Assembly (NCBI GenBank): GCA_037576195.1
Contig: CM075102.1
Location: 21,572,745 to 21,636,744 of the forward strand
Source: Phytoseiulus persimilis
Lineage: Eukaryota > Arthropoda > Arachnida > Mesostigmata > Phytoseiidae
Direction of reading: 5' to 3'
DNA: 64,000 nucleotides
Shown: positions 48,846 through 62,281 of the stretch, in pieces
Position numbering within the stretch: position 1 is the first letter of the stretch
Layout of the letters: the number at the start of each line of letters is the position of its first letter
Position numbers and translations under genes: made by a program
The notes under the pieces: generated by a model
What the model saw: only the letters and a program-made list of their open reading frames with translations
Database searches by the model: none
Told to the model about the DNA's origin: nothing

Positions 48846-51800
48846 CTCTACGTTCCCTGAGCTATCGGCTAATTCCTCGCGATGAGATTACTGTGAGTTC
48901 GTTCATCCCAGCGCAGTTCTCACCGACGCTGTTCTCGACCACAGCGGTCCGTTCCGAAGCTGAAATCGACCTCCGCATCGAGAGAAATCTCCTCCGAGAT
49001 TCAACTCCCACGACTCGTGTGCCCTTCAGAAGCATATACTTACGAACGCCTGTACTGCGAGCGCAAAGTGTAATTACTGGGAAGAGCAGAAAGTTCGGAA
49101 GCCGATACCGATTGTTAAACAACTGAGGAGGCGTCGTGCAACAGCCGTTGTGAGTTTTCTCGACAAAGAAATCCCATTTTCCAGCAGAAAGATACGGGGT
49201 CGCCGCTGATGAGGTCATTTCCTTCCGCCGAAAATGCCGTCAACGCCATCGCCTCCAACTGATGACGACGAAAGAACCGTTGGACCGGAGTCGCTCTTCA
49301 AACCAGACCTCCGGTTGAATCCTGACTAGATTAGCTGCCCGTCCACCCGCGCGCTATTCGAGTCGTCCCTCGGAGTTTTTCTGTGTCCACTGGCGCAGGC
49401 CGGAACGTCTTTCCACTGGCGATCGACTTCGCGGTTTCGAACCTCACAACGGATTTCACCGGTGGGAAACGATGTGTCGGTGTATTCCTATCTCCTCGAA
49501 TTTCCCCGACCATCGAGATCGATCCTCCCAAGCTTGAAACTTGTCTCAGATGCGCCCTCGATGCGAAGTCGCCGGCCGAGGACTCAGATAAGAAAACGAA
49601 TAGATGGACAGTGGAAACGATTGATCTCCGAGGTGCCTTCCGATCTCTGGTCTACCGGAGGAGGCTCGGGCTTTGATTGAAGTTGGTACCCGCTGGTCCG
49701 AGCCATGCATGAAGAAAGGGCGAAAACTGGAGCGGAGCCACCCGCTTGTTCAGCTGCCAGCCCAACAGCCCGTTTCATAGCCCGGCCCCGAGCCGGCGAG
49801 TGGGAAACCCGCAAATAAACAAACACTGGGCTTACGCAGCCCGCATACGAGCGCAGCAAAAGACCTCTATGCCGCGCCCGCTCGTGCTCTCGGACGAATC
49901 CAGGATCGCTAGAATGTGGATGCTATCGTTCTCCGCTCGGACTTCTTCGATTCGCGACAGCCGAATTGAGCGCGGCAGGGGATCTCGTTTGGCCGGTCCA
50001 GTTATAAACATGTGTCTCTACAAACCGTACAAACACTGTACACAGGACGCGGGGGGAATCTCTACACTGGGCTGAATCTGTTTCGTGTTCGCCTCTCCAG
50101 GACTACTTTGGGGAACTCCGAAAGCCCTGATTGTCTCTCGCTAGCCGTCCAAGATGTCAGTCCTCCGCTCGGCCAGCGTTTAGTCAGCTGTAGCGATTTC
50201 ATAACGCAAACCTATTCCGAAATCAAACGTGGCTTGTCTCGTCTGGTGGGTGGGGCTGGCTATCCGTGGCGGCGTCGCCTACTGAAATTCGCGCGGGATC
50301 CCAACGAAGGAGCCGTGAGCTCTTGCCCTCCGCCGAAGAGCTGTGGTTTCCTTCAAGGATTCAACAAGGGAAGGCGGGCGGATTTCGTTATCAGACTTCG
50401 AAGTTGCCGAGTTCAGAGGTCTCTGAAGCTTTCTACGTTGTGGTACTGCAACATACTGCTCATGAATAGTTTTTGTTTTGAGCGGCGGCTGACTCAGAAC
50501 AGATCAGAGTAGCTGAGAGATCTGGCCTGCAGCTATGGTTCTCACTCTGCGCCCCGGGCAGAGAAAACTCGGTTGTGCGTTGGTCTCAGAAGAGACCGCA
50601 GAACTTCGGTGGGCCCGGAATAGTCCAAACGTACGATGACGCCATGGGGCCATCCGCTAGGTCTCGCCAACGATCCCGGTTGACACTTACCCCGGAAAGA
50701 TTATATGAGAAAGGTTCTCGCCGGGGGAGGTTTTCAAGGATGAATCTTGGGGTGTCTTCCAATTTTCGTTGTTTGGTTCGAAGACCGGGGAGTTCTGGGG
50801 AGTGTCTGACTACATCCGGTAAGCAACCATTGGACACATCAGTTACAGAGCAATGTCTTAAAGAGGAAATTGAGGCCAGCAGGTAACCTTACGGGAACTT
50901 CTGGTCTGAGATCGTGACGCTGCTCTCCATCTGCTGATCAGAAGTCAGCCCTCGTAAGTAACCGGAGTGATTCAAACTCAACGGATAGCAGACTCCGCGA
51001 GCGAACGAGCGGCGTCGCGCTGGAACGGCGAACAGATCTCCTCAAGAAGATAGCTAGCCACAACAGAGATAGCCTGACAAGGACGTGATGGTGTGACCGT
51101 AACGCATTACTCATCCTCACCTCTGGGATGATGATAAGATAGAAGCGAATTCTGCTCCGAGCTCTCAACGTGTAAATATCAGCGATTCCATCATAGAGGG
51201 AGAACGGGCCCTGACGGTGCGATCCAGTGAACTCGAGGTATAAGACGTAGCATCTACACCTCGACAAGCCCTCCCTCAATCTCTTCCGTTAACTCACTCG
51301 CACACTTAAGGTCGTTCCTAATTGAAACTTATAGCTTGTTTCGGACGGCAGAGAAACCGCGACGGATCCGCTCAAGTGCTGCGATCGAGGGAACCGAGCG
51401 GAGATCGGTCGATATTGTTCGACAACAATGGAAGCGAGCAGGGAAAAAAGACCACTAAAGATATCCACTTCAGCTGGATACCGCGGGAGTGACATTTTGA
51501 CAGGAAACTATGTGGTCAGGGCACGAGATTATTACTTTTCAAGACGCCGCATCAAAGAACTGAGTGTATCCCCCTTCTGCTCGACTTCAGAGAAGGGTCC
51601 GGCTTCGAGTTGAGTTCGTGGAGCATCCGAACTCGAAAACCGGGAGCTCGGACGCCTCCGGAAAGCGCGAATTTTGATGCAGAGGCCTCCGTTCCGAGGG
51701 AGTTTCTATCTCATTCAGTTGCGACAAGATACCGCAGCCTCAAGGAAGCTGTGCAATCGCCTGGATACGAGAAGCAGTACACGGGCAGGGCTGCACGAAA

Positions 51801-54742
51801 CTTCCGATTGAGCCGGAGCTCGCTATGGATTCTCACATTAGATGGCGAATGGTCTCACGTAGCCGAACTTGGATCCTCGAGGTTGCGATACGACGGCAAT
51901 CAACCTCATCTGATCGCTCGATAGTCTCACGGAAAGCCGTCAGGGAAAGCGTCTTCGAATTTCGTCCTGAACTCGGATTCCGGAGCGGAACTGAAAGCTG
52001 GATTCGTGCGGGGGGATCACCGCGCTCTTTTCCGATCCGACAGATTGTTTTGCGCAATGCCGGTCGCCGTTGAGAGCGTTCTCAGTGACAAAAGGCTTTC
52101 CGATAGCGGCGCGTGCGGTGATGTATGTTCGAACGACAGCGGGGAGTTTAATGGATAAACTTTTTCTGTTTCGACTTCTCGCCCGAAAGGATCCGATCAG
52201 AGATTCGGGATTTTTGTGGAACCGGAGTCACTTGTGATTTCATTATTCGCTGAAGGAGAATAGGCCACGCATTTCGGAAATCCAGCGGGACGATTCCAAA
52301 GAAATAAGGCACGCGTCACACGAGTCGGCGTGAAACGAGAAGTCATCGAATCGATTGCGGAGAATTGGTCCATTGATGAAACTGTTCGCTCAACCCGGTT
52401 TCAACGTTGAGTGAGCGAGGTGAACCCAAAGATGGCAACCCCGGTGTAGCGAGAAGGCACGCATCAGCTCCTCTTGGGTTCCTGAAAGCGGAGGGAATCT
52501 CGTCCATATCATCCGCAGCTTTGGCAAAAAGCCAAGAACGATTTTAGATAAAGCATTAGACCAACAAAGGGCACTGGCCTCTGACACGGAGGCGCAAGTC
52601 TCGGTTCCTTACTTCGAGCAGTGGAAATACCTTTAGGTGAGTAGAGAGAGACACGCTGTCGGTTTGCTCACCGGATTCGAGGCACACTCCCGTGCTAGAA
52701 TCTCATGGGTGTCTCTAACGAGGATTCCACGGGAATCGTTCGAGTGGAAAGGATTCCAACCATTGGGCCATGTTAGTTCTCTGGTTTTTGTTCGTGGTCT
52801 TCATTCCCATGTCTGTGTGTTGAATCTTACAACGACATCTGCCAGCTGACCGATGATTGTCTCATTACGGTCACCTTGTGATATTTTGCTGGTTCCAGGA
52901 CGCACATGTCGCGGGTACTCCGTTTGTACCCGTTACGTAACGGGGATCCGTTCTCAAGATCCGGGGTATCCACGGAAAATTCCCTCGATATACTCCCACT
53001 TGAGAATCCTGAGAAGCTCTGCTGTGTTCGAGCTTTCGAAGGAATCACCGTCCATGGTTCCTCGGTTCAAACCTCGAGCCGTGGACTGTGCGAGCCGATT
53101 GTCGGGAATCCTTCCGGTTCAAGAAAAAGGAAAACGCCAAACCCCTTCTAATTCCTGATCCATAAGTGGAGAGGGAAACCGTTTTTCCTTTCCTGTAGCC
53201 CTCTGAATTATAAAGAGTTAGCCGAGGTTTCGGTGGAGCAAGAGGCCACAACAGTAATTTTTTATTAGTCGCCTTCTCGTAAGGCGTCGTTATAACGTCG
53301 AGTCGACGTCGTTGTCCCGGCCGGCGACGAGATGGCAAGGTAATGAAAGCCACGTTGACCATTACTCCGGAAATAGGCTCAAAGTAGACCATGCAGCTTA
53401 GACGGAGCAGCTCAGTATTCCGTGCTGTTGGATATCTCACTCGCGCGCTCACTCGCTGTCGTGGCTTTCTTTTCTCACCCCTTCTCTTCCTATATTCGCT
53501 GCTCACTGATCTAAGACCTGCGGAAGGGTGCACATACCCCCGTCATGCGCCTGTCTAATCGTACGTGGCAAGGAGCTGACCAATACCACTATGTGTTGAT
53601 CCCTCTCTGCAACGCTTGTGCTCCGATGGAGACCTGAGCCGAAATTCGTCCTTTCAGCCATGACCGATGTCCGTGGCCGTCGCCGAATTCGTCATACCGC
53701 AGGAGGGCAAACAGAAGTCACGTTCCCGGAAGAGTCTACTACCGAGCATCGAAGTTTAAGACTCGCTGCACTTCATCGGCTGAGCTGCGCTCCGTTTCAG
53801 AACCGAGGCTATTCCGTTGCTGGGAACTGATCCAGGCGCGTAACTTGGTGTTTTTCCCTGCGAAAAACCGGTCCAGGTTCCATTCTTCCGCGACGCTGGT
53901 CCCGGAATATGCCTCCCTCGAGAAACGACACCCATCGAGACAAGCACTAACCGTCAACGACTACGAAGCCTGCTTACAGGTGCTCGACGGCACCATCTGT
54001 GTTTCTGACTCGTCTGCAGTATGCGCATATCATTTAAATTTGTCGTCATCTTCCTAACCTACACTGCCCCGCCGGGCGAGCTGCCCACGCTGTGCCTGAG
54101 GCGTCCCCGCCGCTTTAAACTGACACTTTGCCGAACGCCATCCCGCCCACACAGATACCCACCTGAAACAGCGGATGGCAGAAAACGTGCCATACTTCGA
54201 AGAAAAAAATAGAAGAAGCCGTTCTACGAGGGAAAACGGTCCCGACGATTGATGGAATCCCGAGTTCCCTCTTTTGCCCAGTGTTCCTTGTCAGCTCGAA
54301 GATACCGGCGAACGGGAGCAATCGCGGGCGAGTGCGTTCGCTCCGAATTCCGAATTACACACATGGAAACCATTAGATACAATGTGGATCTGGTGGAGGT
54401 CCGACGGTTCGTCCATCAGGGCTCGGTCGATCCGTCGACCCCTTCGGCGGTCAATCGAAGCAAGCGAACCCCGTTTCGACGGAGTAACCAGGGAGGGCGT
54501 CTGCACAGATTCAGTAGCCGGCAGGCCGTTCGGTCGGTCGGGCGCGCACCCGCTGTTCGATTGTGTTGGAAATAAATTGAGCGGCGAGCTTCCGTGCAAC
54601 CAGTGACCTGTAACTTTTGCATTCGCAACAATTTGAAAAAACGCCCGAGAAAACCTCCGACGAGCCATTGTGGCGGCTCGTCCGCCCGCTCGCCTCCTTG
54701 CGCCAGCGGCCTGCGCCGGAGGAGAACATGGAAAAGTGAGAA

Positions 54743-55072
54743 GTGAACGTCGCTGCCGCCGCAGACGCTGTCGGAGACGCACGGAGAAGAATCGAAGCCG
54801 AGCACTTTGAGCTTGAGAAAACAGCTCGAAATGTGGAGTCTCTGCGAAGTATAGGAAGAAACAGAGGAAACTCCTGCCAAGTGGAGGAAGATCCAATAAT
54901 ATTTCAACGCACTGTTATTACGTTCTCCGGGAGGCATCGGCGTACCGGCGGGCCGGCCGATCGTCTGGCTGGCGAGCAGCCGTCCTGCCGCCGATCCGGC
55001 CAACCGGGCGCTCGAGCAACTACTTCCACCAACTTGCACAACCAGCGGTACGAGCAAATCCACAAGAGATGA
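54743..55072 (+). CDS. Candidate ORF/exon with charged helical segment
   Basis: A 109-codon open frame with no ATG near its start, so it would be an internal or terminal exon. An acceptor-like site (cgctgccgccgcag, ending 54766) lies inside it. Over the first 66 codons purines fill 71% of first positions but only about 52% of second and third positions, a frame-specific bias. The residues form a charged helical stretch (ARRRIEAEHFELEKTARN). The tail after about codon 66 is Arg/Gly/Ser-rich and less convincing. No family is recognised. The long antisense frames over the same DNA are Leu/Ser-rich and look like shadows. Confidence 0.22.
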   Translation: MNVAAAADAVGDARRRIEAEHFELEKTARNVESLRSIGRNRGNSCQVEEDPIIFQRTVITFSGRHRRTGGPADRLAGEQPSCRRSGQPGARATTSTNLHNQRYEQIHKR

Positions 55073-58000
55073 TGAGCAAACGAGGAGCCAAGAACAATGG
55101 GAGAGAAGGAGAACACTACGTGAGAGAGAATGTGCGATTTTTCCGAAATAGGGGACCAAGAAAAGCCCCATCTCACACCGGCGGGCGGACTTCCCCCCGG
55201 AACCGACGTCAAATTATAGAGATTCCGAGTTAGACCGCGATCTGAACCTCAACGTCAGTCCGCGGACCGAGCAGAAAAAGCACCATCGAACGGAATTCGT
55301 TGCTGACCCACCAAGGAAGGCTCGCAGATTCCGAAGATTCATGCTAGGTCTGAACCTCCGAACCTTCGGGTGGCGAAATTGCACGGATCGTTGTCGGGGA
55401 CGGGGTTGTCGGGCTAATATGTATAGTTTGGCTGGGGGAGAAGGCCGACTGCAGCACGAGTTCGGTGTTGTTGAAGCCGAGGAATACCGTGTGACGTTTA
55501 TTTACTAGTGTGCGAGCGTCTAGTTCGAGAAGGGCCCTCGCGGTGCGTGTTCAAGAAAATTATCGCAAACTGCACACCTTATCCCGAAAAGAACGAAGGA
55601 GCCTGAATCAGGTTCCGAATTATTCAAACACCCCATGAAAATCCCGACACCAAGAAAGTCAGGGGTTTCTCTTTGCATCTGCACCGAAGTCTTAGAATAC
55701 TCCGATCAAACTGGTCAAGTCCTTCCGACGGGCGGGATGAGAGGGTTTGGCACGGGAACATGATCTATGGCCGCTCACGATGAGGCTCTCAGAATTCAGA
55801 GGAGTCTCTGGAACGTACCATTCGTGTACCCGTGTATCTTTATGAACTGCGCCTGGAGAGCGGCCGCGAGCGGGACAGAGAACGATTGGGTGAAAAATCC
55901 TGCGAGGCAATACGTCTTCGGATAAATAGACGTTTCCTCTCTATGGTGGGACTTCCCTTCTGTCTGCTCCGCTTGGCCGCAACAGCGCTCGCGAAAGTCT
56001 CCGATTCCCCGAGAATCCTCGACGAATCCTTGGGGATACCTTAAATGCGCTCCTGGGCTTTCCGTTGTGCATTCCGAATGCACCCCAACAGTTCTCCTTT
56101 CTTCTGCCGATGGCGGATGCAAAACAGACTTGTGGCTCCCCGAGTCGTCTGCGGTGAGGACATCGCCGAACTCTGCTTCCGTGCATCGACCAGAGAGAAA
56201 CGCTGAGGTAGACACTCGAAGATGCTATCGATAGTATTCTCATGCTGGCGACCGCGCCTGCCACAATCAGCGACACTTTGAGACGGCTGTCGACGTATAC
56301 GCTCATCGCATCCTCTCGATCTCACAGAAATTGGAGAAGTCAGCGAACAAGGAGGAGCTCCAACCAGGTCTCATAACGTGAGAGTCTGTCCGGTCGATCC
56401 TTGGCTCATTGAGCTCCTCTTCTACCCTCTGCAGCTCTCTATTCTGTTTCCATCCGCCCTGTTGCCCGTTCCGTCGCTGTCGGCATCATCACAGTTGTTG
56501 TCGTTGTCGTTAAGGCAAAAAGCGTGTTCCGAAGAAGAACGCATTGTGAAGGATGGGGACATCTCTACAAAGCGTCCATCGTGGCTCACACTCGCTTCTT
56601 GGCTGTCCCCGAAAGCCTGCTGTGCTTTTCAGCATTGGTTTGAGATGTGTTACGCTAACTCGGTGAAGATTTCCCAAACTCGCTCGAGGAGCCTGCTACC
56701 GCACTCGAAACGCGTGCAGTGATCCATCAACAGCCGAACTTTTGCGAGCATTCCAATCGATAGACCATTCAACAAGCCCTTCGCTTGTCGAACTCGCTGT
56801 TGTCATACTCAAGAGATTCCGTGTTGATTCGGGAATCCTTGATCGTTTCGCCGAGAATGAGAGCAAAAATAGTTCTCTCCCCCACCGGCAGGAAACCGTC
56901 CCGTTTGTGGAGCTGTCTCCGTTGGTTTTCCGACGTGAGAAGGGAAGTGCAACCGCTAACGAGCTGATACCCATCCGCGCAGCATCATCATCAAAGGACA
57001 TTAGGAAAAAAAGGTTCAGGCATCAGAGGGAACGATGGAGCGGGGACCGAGAGAATGCGAGTGAACGAGTAGCGTCTCCAGACAATGGACGAGAGGAGTA
57101 GAACCTGGCGTGGTGTCGATTCTTTTTCGATGACCATTACGACATCTATTCGACTTGGAGGACGGGAACAAGGAAGAGTTGCAGGACAACCCGGAGAAAG
57201 GAAAGGATCTAGTGTCTGGACAGACTATTGGCGACAAACGACAACTGCGGCAACGTCATCAGCATGGCACCGCGACACCGAGATGCCGTGGAGCTCCGCA
57301 CGACTTTTACGTCGCCATTGTTCGTGATGTTCGGGGGGACGCAATCGACAGCGGTCCCACGGGAGACAGAATTTCACATTGGAGTCCGTTACCGCGGGAA
57401 TCTTCCAGCGAATTAATAACGGAGCCCTTTTTCCACAAGAAAAGAGCTCAGGCGCTACAGCCTTTCGCCGCGGAGATTAAGATTGCGATCGAGCGAAAAT
57501 GTCGGCGGAAGAGAGTCCCAAAATCAAGTGAAGCAAGGCATCGGTGACTCCTCTCTGTCTCCTTCGGAGGAGCAGGGAACGCGGTGGAACAGGACAAACG
57601 GAAAGCGGCAGATAACGTTAGCGCTCGATTGGGCTCCCGCGTACCGCCAACCACAGCCGCGATCGATGTCACGAAGACTTTATTAGCGAAAGGCAAGCAA
57701 CTAACAAACCGGCTCCCTCGACGGCCAACGTCCTATCGTCGACAGAGGGAGAACTCCGTCGGAATCTGCGCGGCTCAGCAACTCGAACATCTTCTGCATA
57801 CGTTCGAGAACAACGGCTCCGACCTTGAGAGCGACGCTCCGTGCTCGTCGCGTCCAGCGATGCCAGCGTCGGCAACGTTGCAAGGAGCATTACCAACGTT
57901 GCCTCCGCCGTCACCGAGGATGGGCTCGGACAATGAACTTGGGAAGAAGCATTACCAGTCGAGACACACGTGCCCAACGGCTCCCAAAGTGAGTTTATCT

Positions 58001-61000
58001 ATCCGACAACTGAAAAGAGAACTCTTAGTTTTGCTTTTCGGGTACGAGCGTGGCGGCACGGACACACATTTGTTTTGAAACGAGAAGGATGCCGTGGCCC
58101 GTCGCGAGTGGAGCAAAAAGCCCTGACCGGCTCACGCATGGCTGACCATGCTTCTGAAACACGAAATTACCCTGGACAATAACCGAAGCAAAAGAAAGCG
58201 GAAAGAGGAATAAGCGAGACGAATAAAGTCGTCTTCAAGGGGAGCAGTCAAGCTCACGTTGGTTAAGCGGGACAATCAGGATTCGACATGACAGGAGGTG
58301 TGCCTGACCTCCTGAGCCCATTTAGTCCTCGGTCCTTGCTCTCCTGTGCTCCCGGTCGGCGGTGCTCCGAACGCCACAGCGGCTGCTGGCTCTCTGTCCT
58401 CTGACCATCGATAACATGACAGGCCATTCGAGGTGCAACGGAGCCGTCTTGCTTGCTGGCTCACTTGCCAAGTTGCCAACTCGCTCGCCGAGTTGTCCAC
58501 TCGGCTGCCAGCTCGCACATTCGTTCGCTTGTGGCGACTTGCTTGCTCGGCAGCGTATATCTATCTGTCAGTCAGTTAGTCCGCAAACTAATGACATATG
58601 TGCGCGGATTGCGTGAAGCATCAAGCGATACGAAACATCGACCTCGCATCGATCGTTAGACTTTGCGACAAGCCAAGAGGAAGGTACGTTGACCATAAGG
58701 TTCCTCGAGGTACCCACGCACACTTTCTTCCGTAGACTGCTCTTTCCTTTTTGCGCCTGTATCGACCACATGTCGATGTGGTCCAACATACGGGAAAGAG
58801 AGAACTTCCATCGTTGAACTACATCTGGAGGGTAGGGGGCAATTCTTTTTCTTCGAGTGCCGGGTCTCGACGGTATTTCCGAGGTGTCTGATATATTTTC
58901 ATGACGCATGTAGAAACGGGTTCCGAGAAGTATAATGTGTGGGAAAGTTTCCTCTTCGACGCGAAGTTTCCGTTGAGTAAGATAGCGGATACGCCCTAGG
59001 AGCGAAGGCAAGATCGAGATGATTCAATGCCGACGATGTATGGAATCGAAGTTTTGAAATATATCCGATATATGGACCGCTGTGGAACCAGGTTGCTAGG
59101 GGACGTTATCCTCCAGGCCGATCAGTTTTCCGTCTGAGCTCGGAACATCGATTCTGTCATCGTTGCTTGTGTATCAGGAAAGTCAACAAAAGCGAAAACA
59201 TTAGCCTCTGCAACGCGAATCGCGACCCTGGAGGAGCTTATTGCAATGGCTCCCACGTTGGGAACTTATTGGTGAACACGATTTTGAAGACCTCTCCCCA
59301 CCTCACCCGGATGCTCTCTCACTCGGGCGGTCACCTTGTGTTCGAGAATGGGCAGCGCTGTTCCTCACCGCCTATCAAAGCAACTTTGATGAAAACAACT
59401 TTTCCATTACGCCCCTCGGTCTCCCACGGGGGCCTGTCGGTCCACCTCGGAGAGAACGGGCTCGGGACAAGGGAGGCGATGGCTGGCTGGGCCGCTGGCA
59501 GCGACAGCCCGGCGGGGAGGATAGGAGGGGAAACAGGGAGTCATTGTGGACCAGCGGAGAAGAGGCCAATACATTTCAATAAAGTGATTCTCCACCCATC
59601 CCGCTCGCTACTCCCACTCGGCTCTGGGGCCAACTCTTATTTTCAGTTACAACATTCGAAGAAAGGGATGAATTTCTCTGGCGGACGGTCCAGAGCCCTC
59701 GTCGGTTTCCTATTTGTGCGTTGTCCTATCGAACGCTGCGATCGTCCTCGTTTCGACAGCTCAGAGCTAACTTGGGCCTGCGCGATTCCTGGGGAGTGAG
59801 TGATCAGAGGTTTTCGTGGACGAGCCCCGAAATTTCCACCATTCGGCTACAGGATGAGTTCTTCTACAAGTTTATATCCGAGGGCCTCTCAATACCTCAC
59901 ACACCTGAGCGGTGGCGGAAATGGCGACGGATCTGACGAAATCGCTCCGAGTTGGCAAGATGCTTGTGCCATATGGGAGTCCCGACACTGATGTCACTCG
60001 GATAAAGCAGAGAGTGCATAACAAAGAGATGGTTCCATTTCGTGCGGGGTGGGTCCGAGTCGACGTGTGCTCGCAGCTTGGCAGCTTGAATGGGTGGATG
60101 GGCGCTCGGAGTGGGTGGCAAGGGTGTTAGGGGTTGCTGCCACGGAGGGCCTTGTCTGTGAGAAGACTTGAGTGACTCGGAAACTTCGTCAAGAGCGGAC
60201 TTACAGAATGCGTCGAAGACCGGTGGTGCTGGCCAATTTCAAAATTCCAAAACAGCCTCGTCGTCAACGCGGGTCGGCCCGCACTGGTTGGCTCCGGGGT
60301 TTATTAGAGGGACAGATCTCTCGCCTTTGTTCGCTCAGTGAGGCTATCGTGCCACCAAAAGGATGAACTGAATCCTTGGAGAGCAATTTGCGAGTGTGAT
60401 CTGAGAACTTTTTTGCTCATTTCTGAACAGCGGTTCAGCTGTGAGTTCCCAGACGGTCCCACCCTCATTTCAACAGCGCTATTAACCCTTCGCGATTCCT
60501 GTCGTTCCAGAGCGGTAATGGCGCCACTCCACGAAATAGAGAAGATATTCCGATGAACAGCCGGCATCAGCAAGCGAATATTCACAGATTGCTCGATCAC
60601 TCACTCCTCCTGCGTTTCCGGGAACATAGCCGAAGGCATCGTTAGTTGGGCCCCTCATTCTCGGATATGCCCCTCCGTTCGTTTGCTTGATCGCCCGACG
60701 AACCTGTCGAGCGAAGCTCAACGTGTTTGGTAATCTGCCAGCCAGCTAACCAGCGGACGACTCGGGTCGCTGCCATCGAGGAGGGATCGACCTGCAGGGC
60801 AGAATCTTCGGATAGCTATTGAGAAGTGCAGTCGGTTGGTACCACCGATATTGACCTCAACTTTCGGAGGCGGCCCCTCCGCTCGCCGTGAACCTGTTGC
60901 GGAAAACTCCAGCTTGTTGGAGGGCCTAGTTCGGAGCAGTTCCAGATTGTGGAAATTCCGCTTTCCGGGAAGTGATCAGTCAGAAGAAAATCATGATGGC

Positions 61001-61447
61001 TAAAGCTGATTGACTTGCTCCGCCTGGCCGATCCCACGACTCTGAATTTTATGGAACGAGTGAAGAGCCCTCGGAAACTTCAGGAGGCGCCCGACGTCCC
61101 AGACGAGTGGAAGTCGCCGGTGATAAATAACGACGGCAACCCTGTATGTATTTGTCGGAACACTAGAAAACTTCATTGAACCGGACTTCGCGCTCTCTGC
61201 ATAGGTTGTCCACTTCAGAGTTCTCGCGGTTGGTGCCGGATGGAGGTATCCTTGTGCGACTTCTGACGAAGGTGAGAATCGTCAGAATACCAGATGCACA
61301 GGTCCTGGATCGAGCATTCAACGCCAAAAACCGGAATATTACGCTAAGAAGTGATTTGTCTCGGTTTTTTTTTCCAAGAGATCCGACCTCGGGAGGCATG
61401 CCGAGAGGGGTTCCTTTAAGATCGATGGTCGTATATCTACTACTCAC

Positions 61448-61828
61448 AGTGGACAGTGATGTGGGCGGTTTGGCTGAAAGCCACTCCATTTTTGTTCCTT
61501 GCAATGCATCGATAAGGACCTCCGTCAACGTGCTCCACGGCATCCAGTTGCAGTGAGCCGTTCGCCAAGACGCTCCATGTGCTTCCTTCGGCGCTGGTGT
61601 GGAGACTACGACCGTCATGTTGCCATGTCACCCTAGTCTCGTTGATGTCGGAGTCGAGCGTCGAGTTCGTTGCATTCGCGGACTTCGATGTGAGGGTACT
61701 GCTGCTCGTATTCGAGGTTGTGCCATTTGCGAGTGTTGTGGCTCCGCTGAGCGAAACTACGCAGTGAAGAAGAACCTTGTGCCCTTGAAGTGCGGTCGTG
61801 TTTTTCGGGCCCTCAACTATCCGGAGTT
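61448..61828 (-). CDS. Ig domain exon (complete, phase 1-1)
   Basis: A 381-base exon encoding one whole Ig domain. The acceptor follows a pyrimidine tract ending cttccag and the donor is GTGAGT. It starts with two bases of a split codon and ends with one, so it is a symmetric phase 1-1 exon, as is usual for mobile Ig domains. In the 126 complete codons I see the B-strand cysteine (residue 22, LLHC), the core tryptophan (68, VTW) and the F-strand cysteine (107, in GPYRCIARN), followed by a G strand ending HITVH. A Ser/Thr/Asn-rich insertion occupies residues 28-64 between the first cysteine and the tryptophan. Seven N-x-S/T sequons are present (N9, 34, 39, 51, 54, 62, 89). The role is extracellular adhesion or ligand binding, inferred from the fold. 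It is the most 5' exon I can secure. Confidence 0.9.
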
Positions 61829-62281
61829 CTGGAAGCGAGAAAGAGCGCTCAGTTAGGCAGATATTCAGTGTTGGTGATCGACGAGTCGGATTCCTTGATC
61901 CATATTCGTTTCCCAAGAGTCCCGGTAACGAAGCTGTTCGGCTTCAGAAGCAATCAGCCATTCCGCACGATTTTTCGACGCGCAACTCGTACCACCGACC
62001 TCTGGAGTGCCGAGCACGCATGGACTGCACTCGACCGCGTTATCAGGATACCGCTGCTTCTTGATTTCTCAGGCTTCGGGTTTGGCCCAATCAAAGGGGA
62101 TCTTTCTCTTTCAGATCTGCGATGGCGTCTACCGCCCGAAAGGATGACGCTGCGTTCTCGTGAAAAGTAAAAGGCTTCGATAATTTCTCCCAACCTGAAT
62201 GAATGACGTCATTAGCGCCACATCTTCGAGGACAGCCCATCCGACGGTATACCTCGGAGCAAGCCGTTCTCCGGCATTTAC

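Larger units (their letters stand above)
47374..61447 (-). other. 14-kb intron between the two Ig domains
   Basis: Phase-1 intron hosting the complete antisense gene at 47863-48845. From 48846 to 61447 I see only scattered open frames (one low-confidence candidate at 54743-55072), a quasi-repetitive stretch near 58450-58560 built of GCTCACTTGCCAAG-like words, and no recognisable mobile element. Confidence 0.8.
36869..61828 (-). other. Partial Ig-superfamily cell-surface gene (three exons, two giant introns)
   Basis: Gene-level entry for the three minus-strand exons listed separately. Read 5' to 3' they are 61828-61448, 47373-47249 and 37034-36869. Their phases fit: the first ends with one base, the second opens with two; the second ends on a codon boundary, where the third begins. 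The joined product has two tandem C2/I-set Ig domains linked by VHYDPAKI, a linker of the kind common between adjacent Ig domains. It carries about ten N-glycosylation sequons, so this is an extracellular part. The NGSL motif before the second cysteine recalls PTK7- and DCC-type receptors, but I cannot name the family. Signal peptide, membrane anchor and cytoplasmic part are not secured. Other genes are nested in both introns. Confidence 0.85.

Noticed and set aside
52425-52635. About 70-codon plus-strand frame ending at TAG, directly before GTGAGT
   Set aside because: Base use by codon position is near random and the antisense frame is equally open; the stop just before the donor makes it an unlikely internal exon.
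54416-55171. 251-codon minus-strand frame
   Set aside because: Leu/Ser/Arg-rich shadow composition; part of it is antisense to a better plus-strand candidate.
59167-59799. 210-codon plus-strand frame
   Set aside because: No ATG at its start, codon-position use is weak apart from a purine-rich patch, and a second frame is also open; length alone is within chance for this window.
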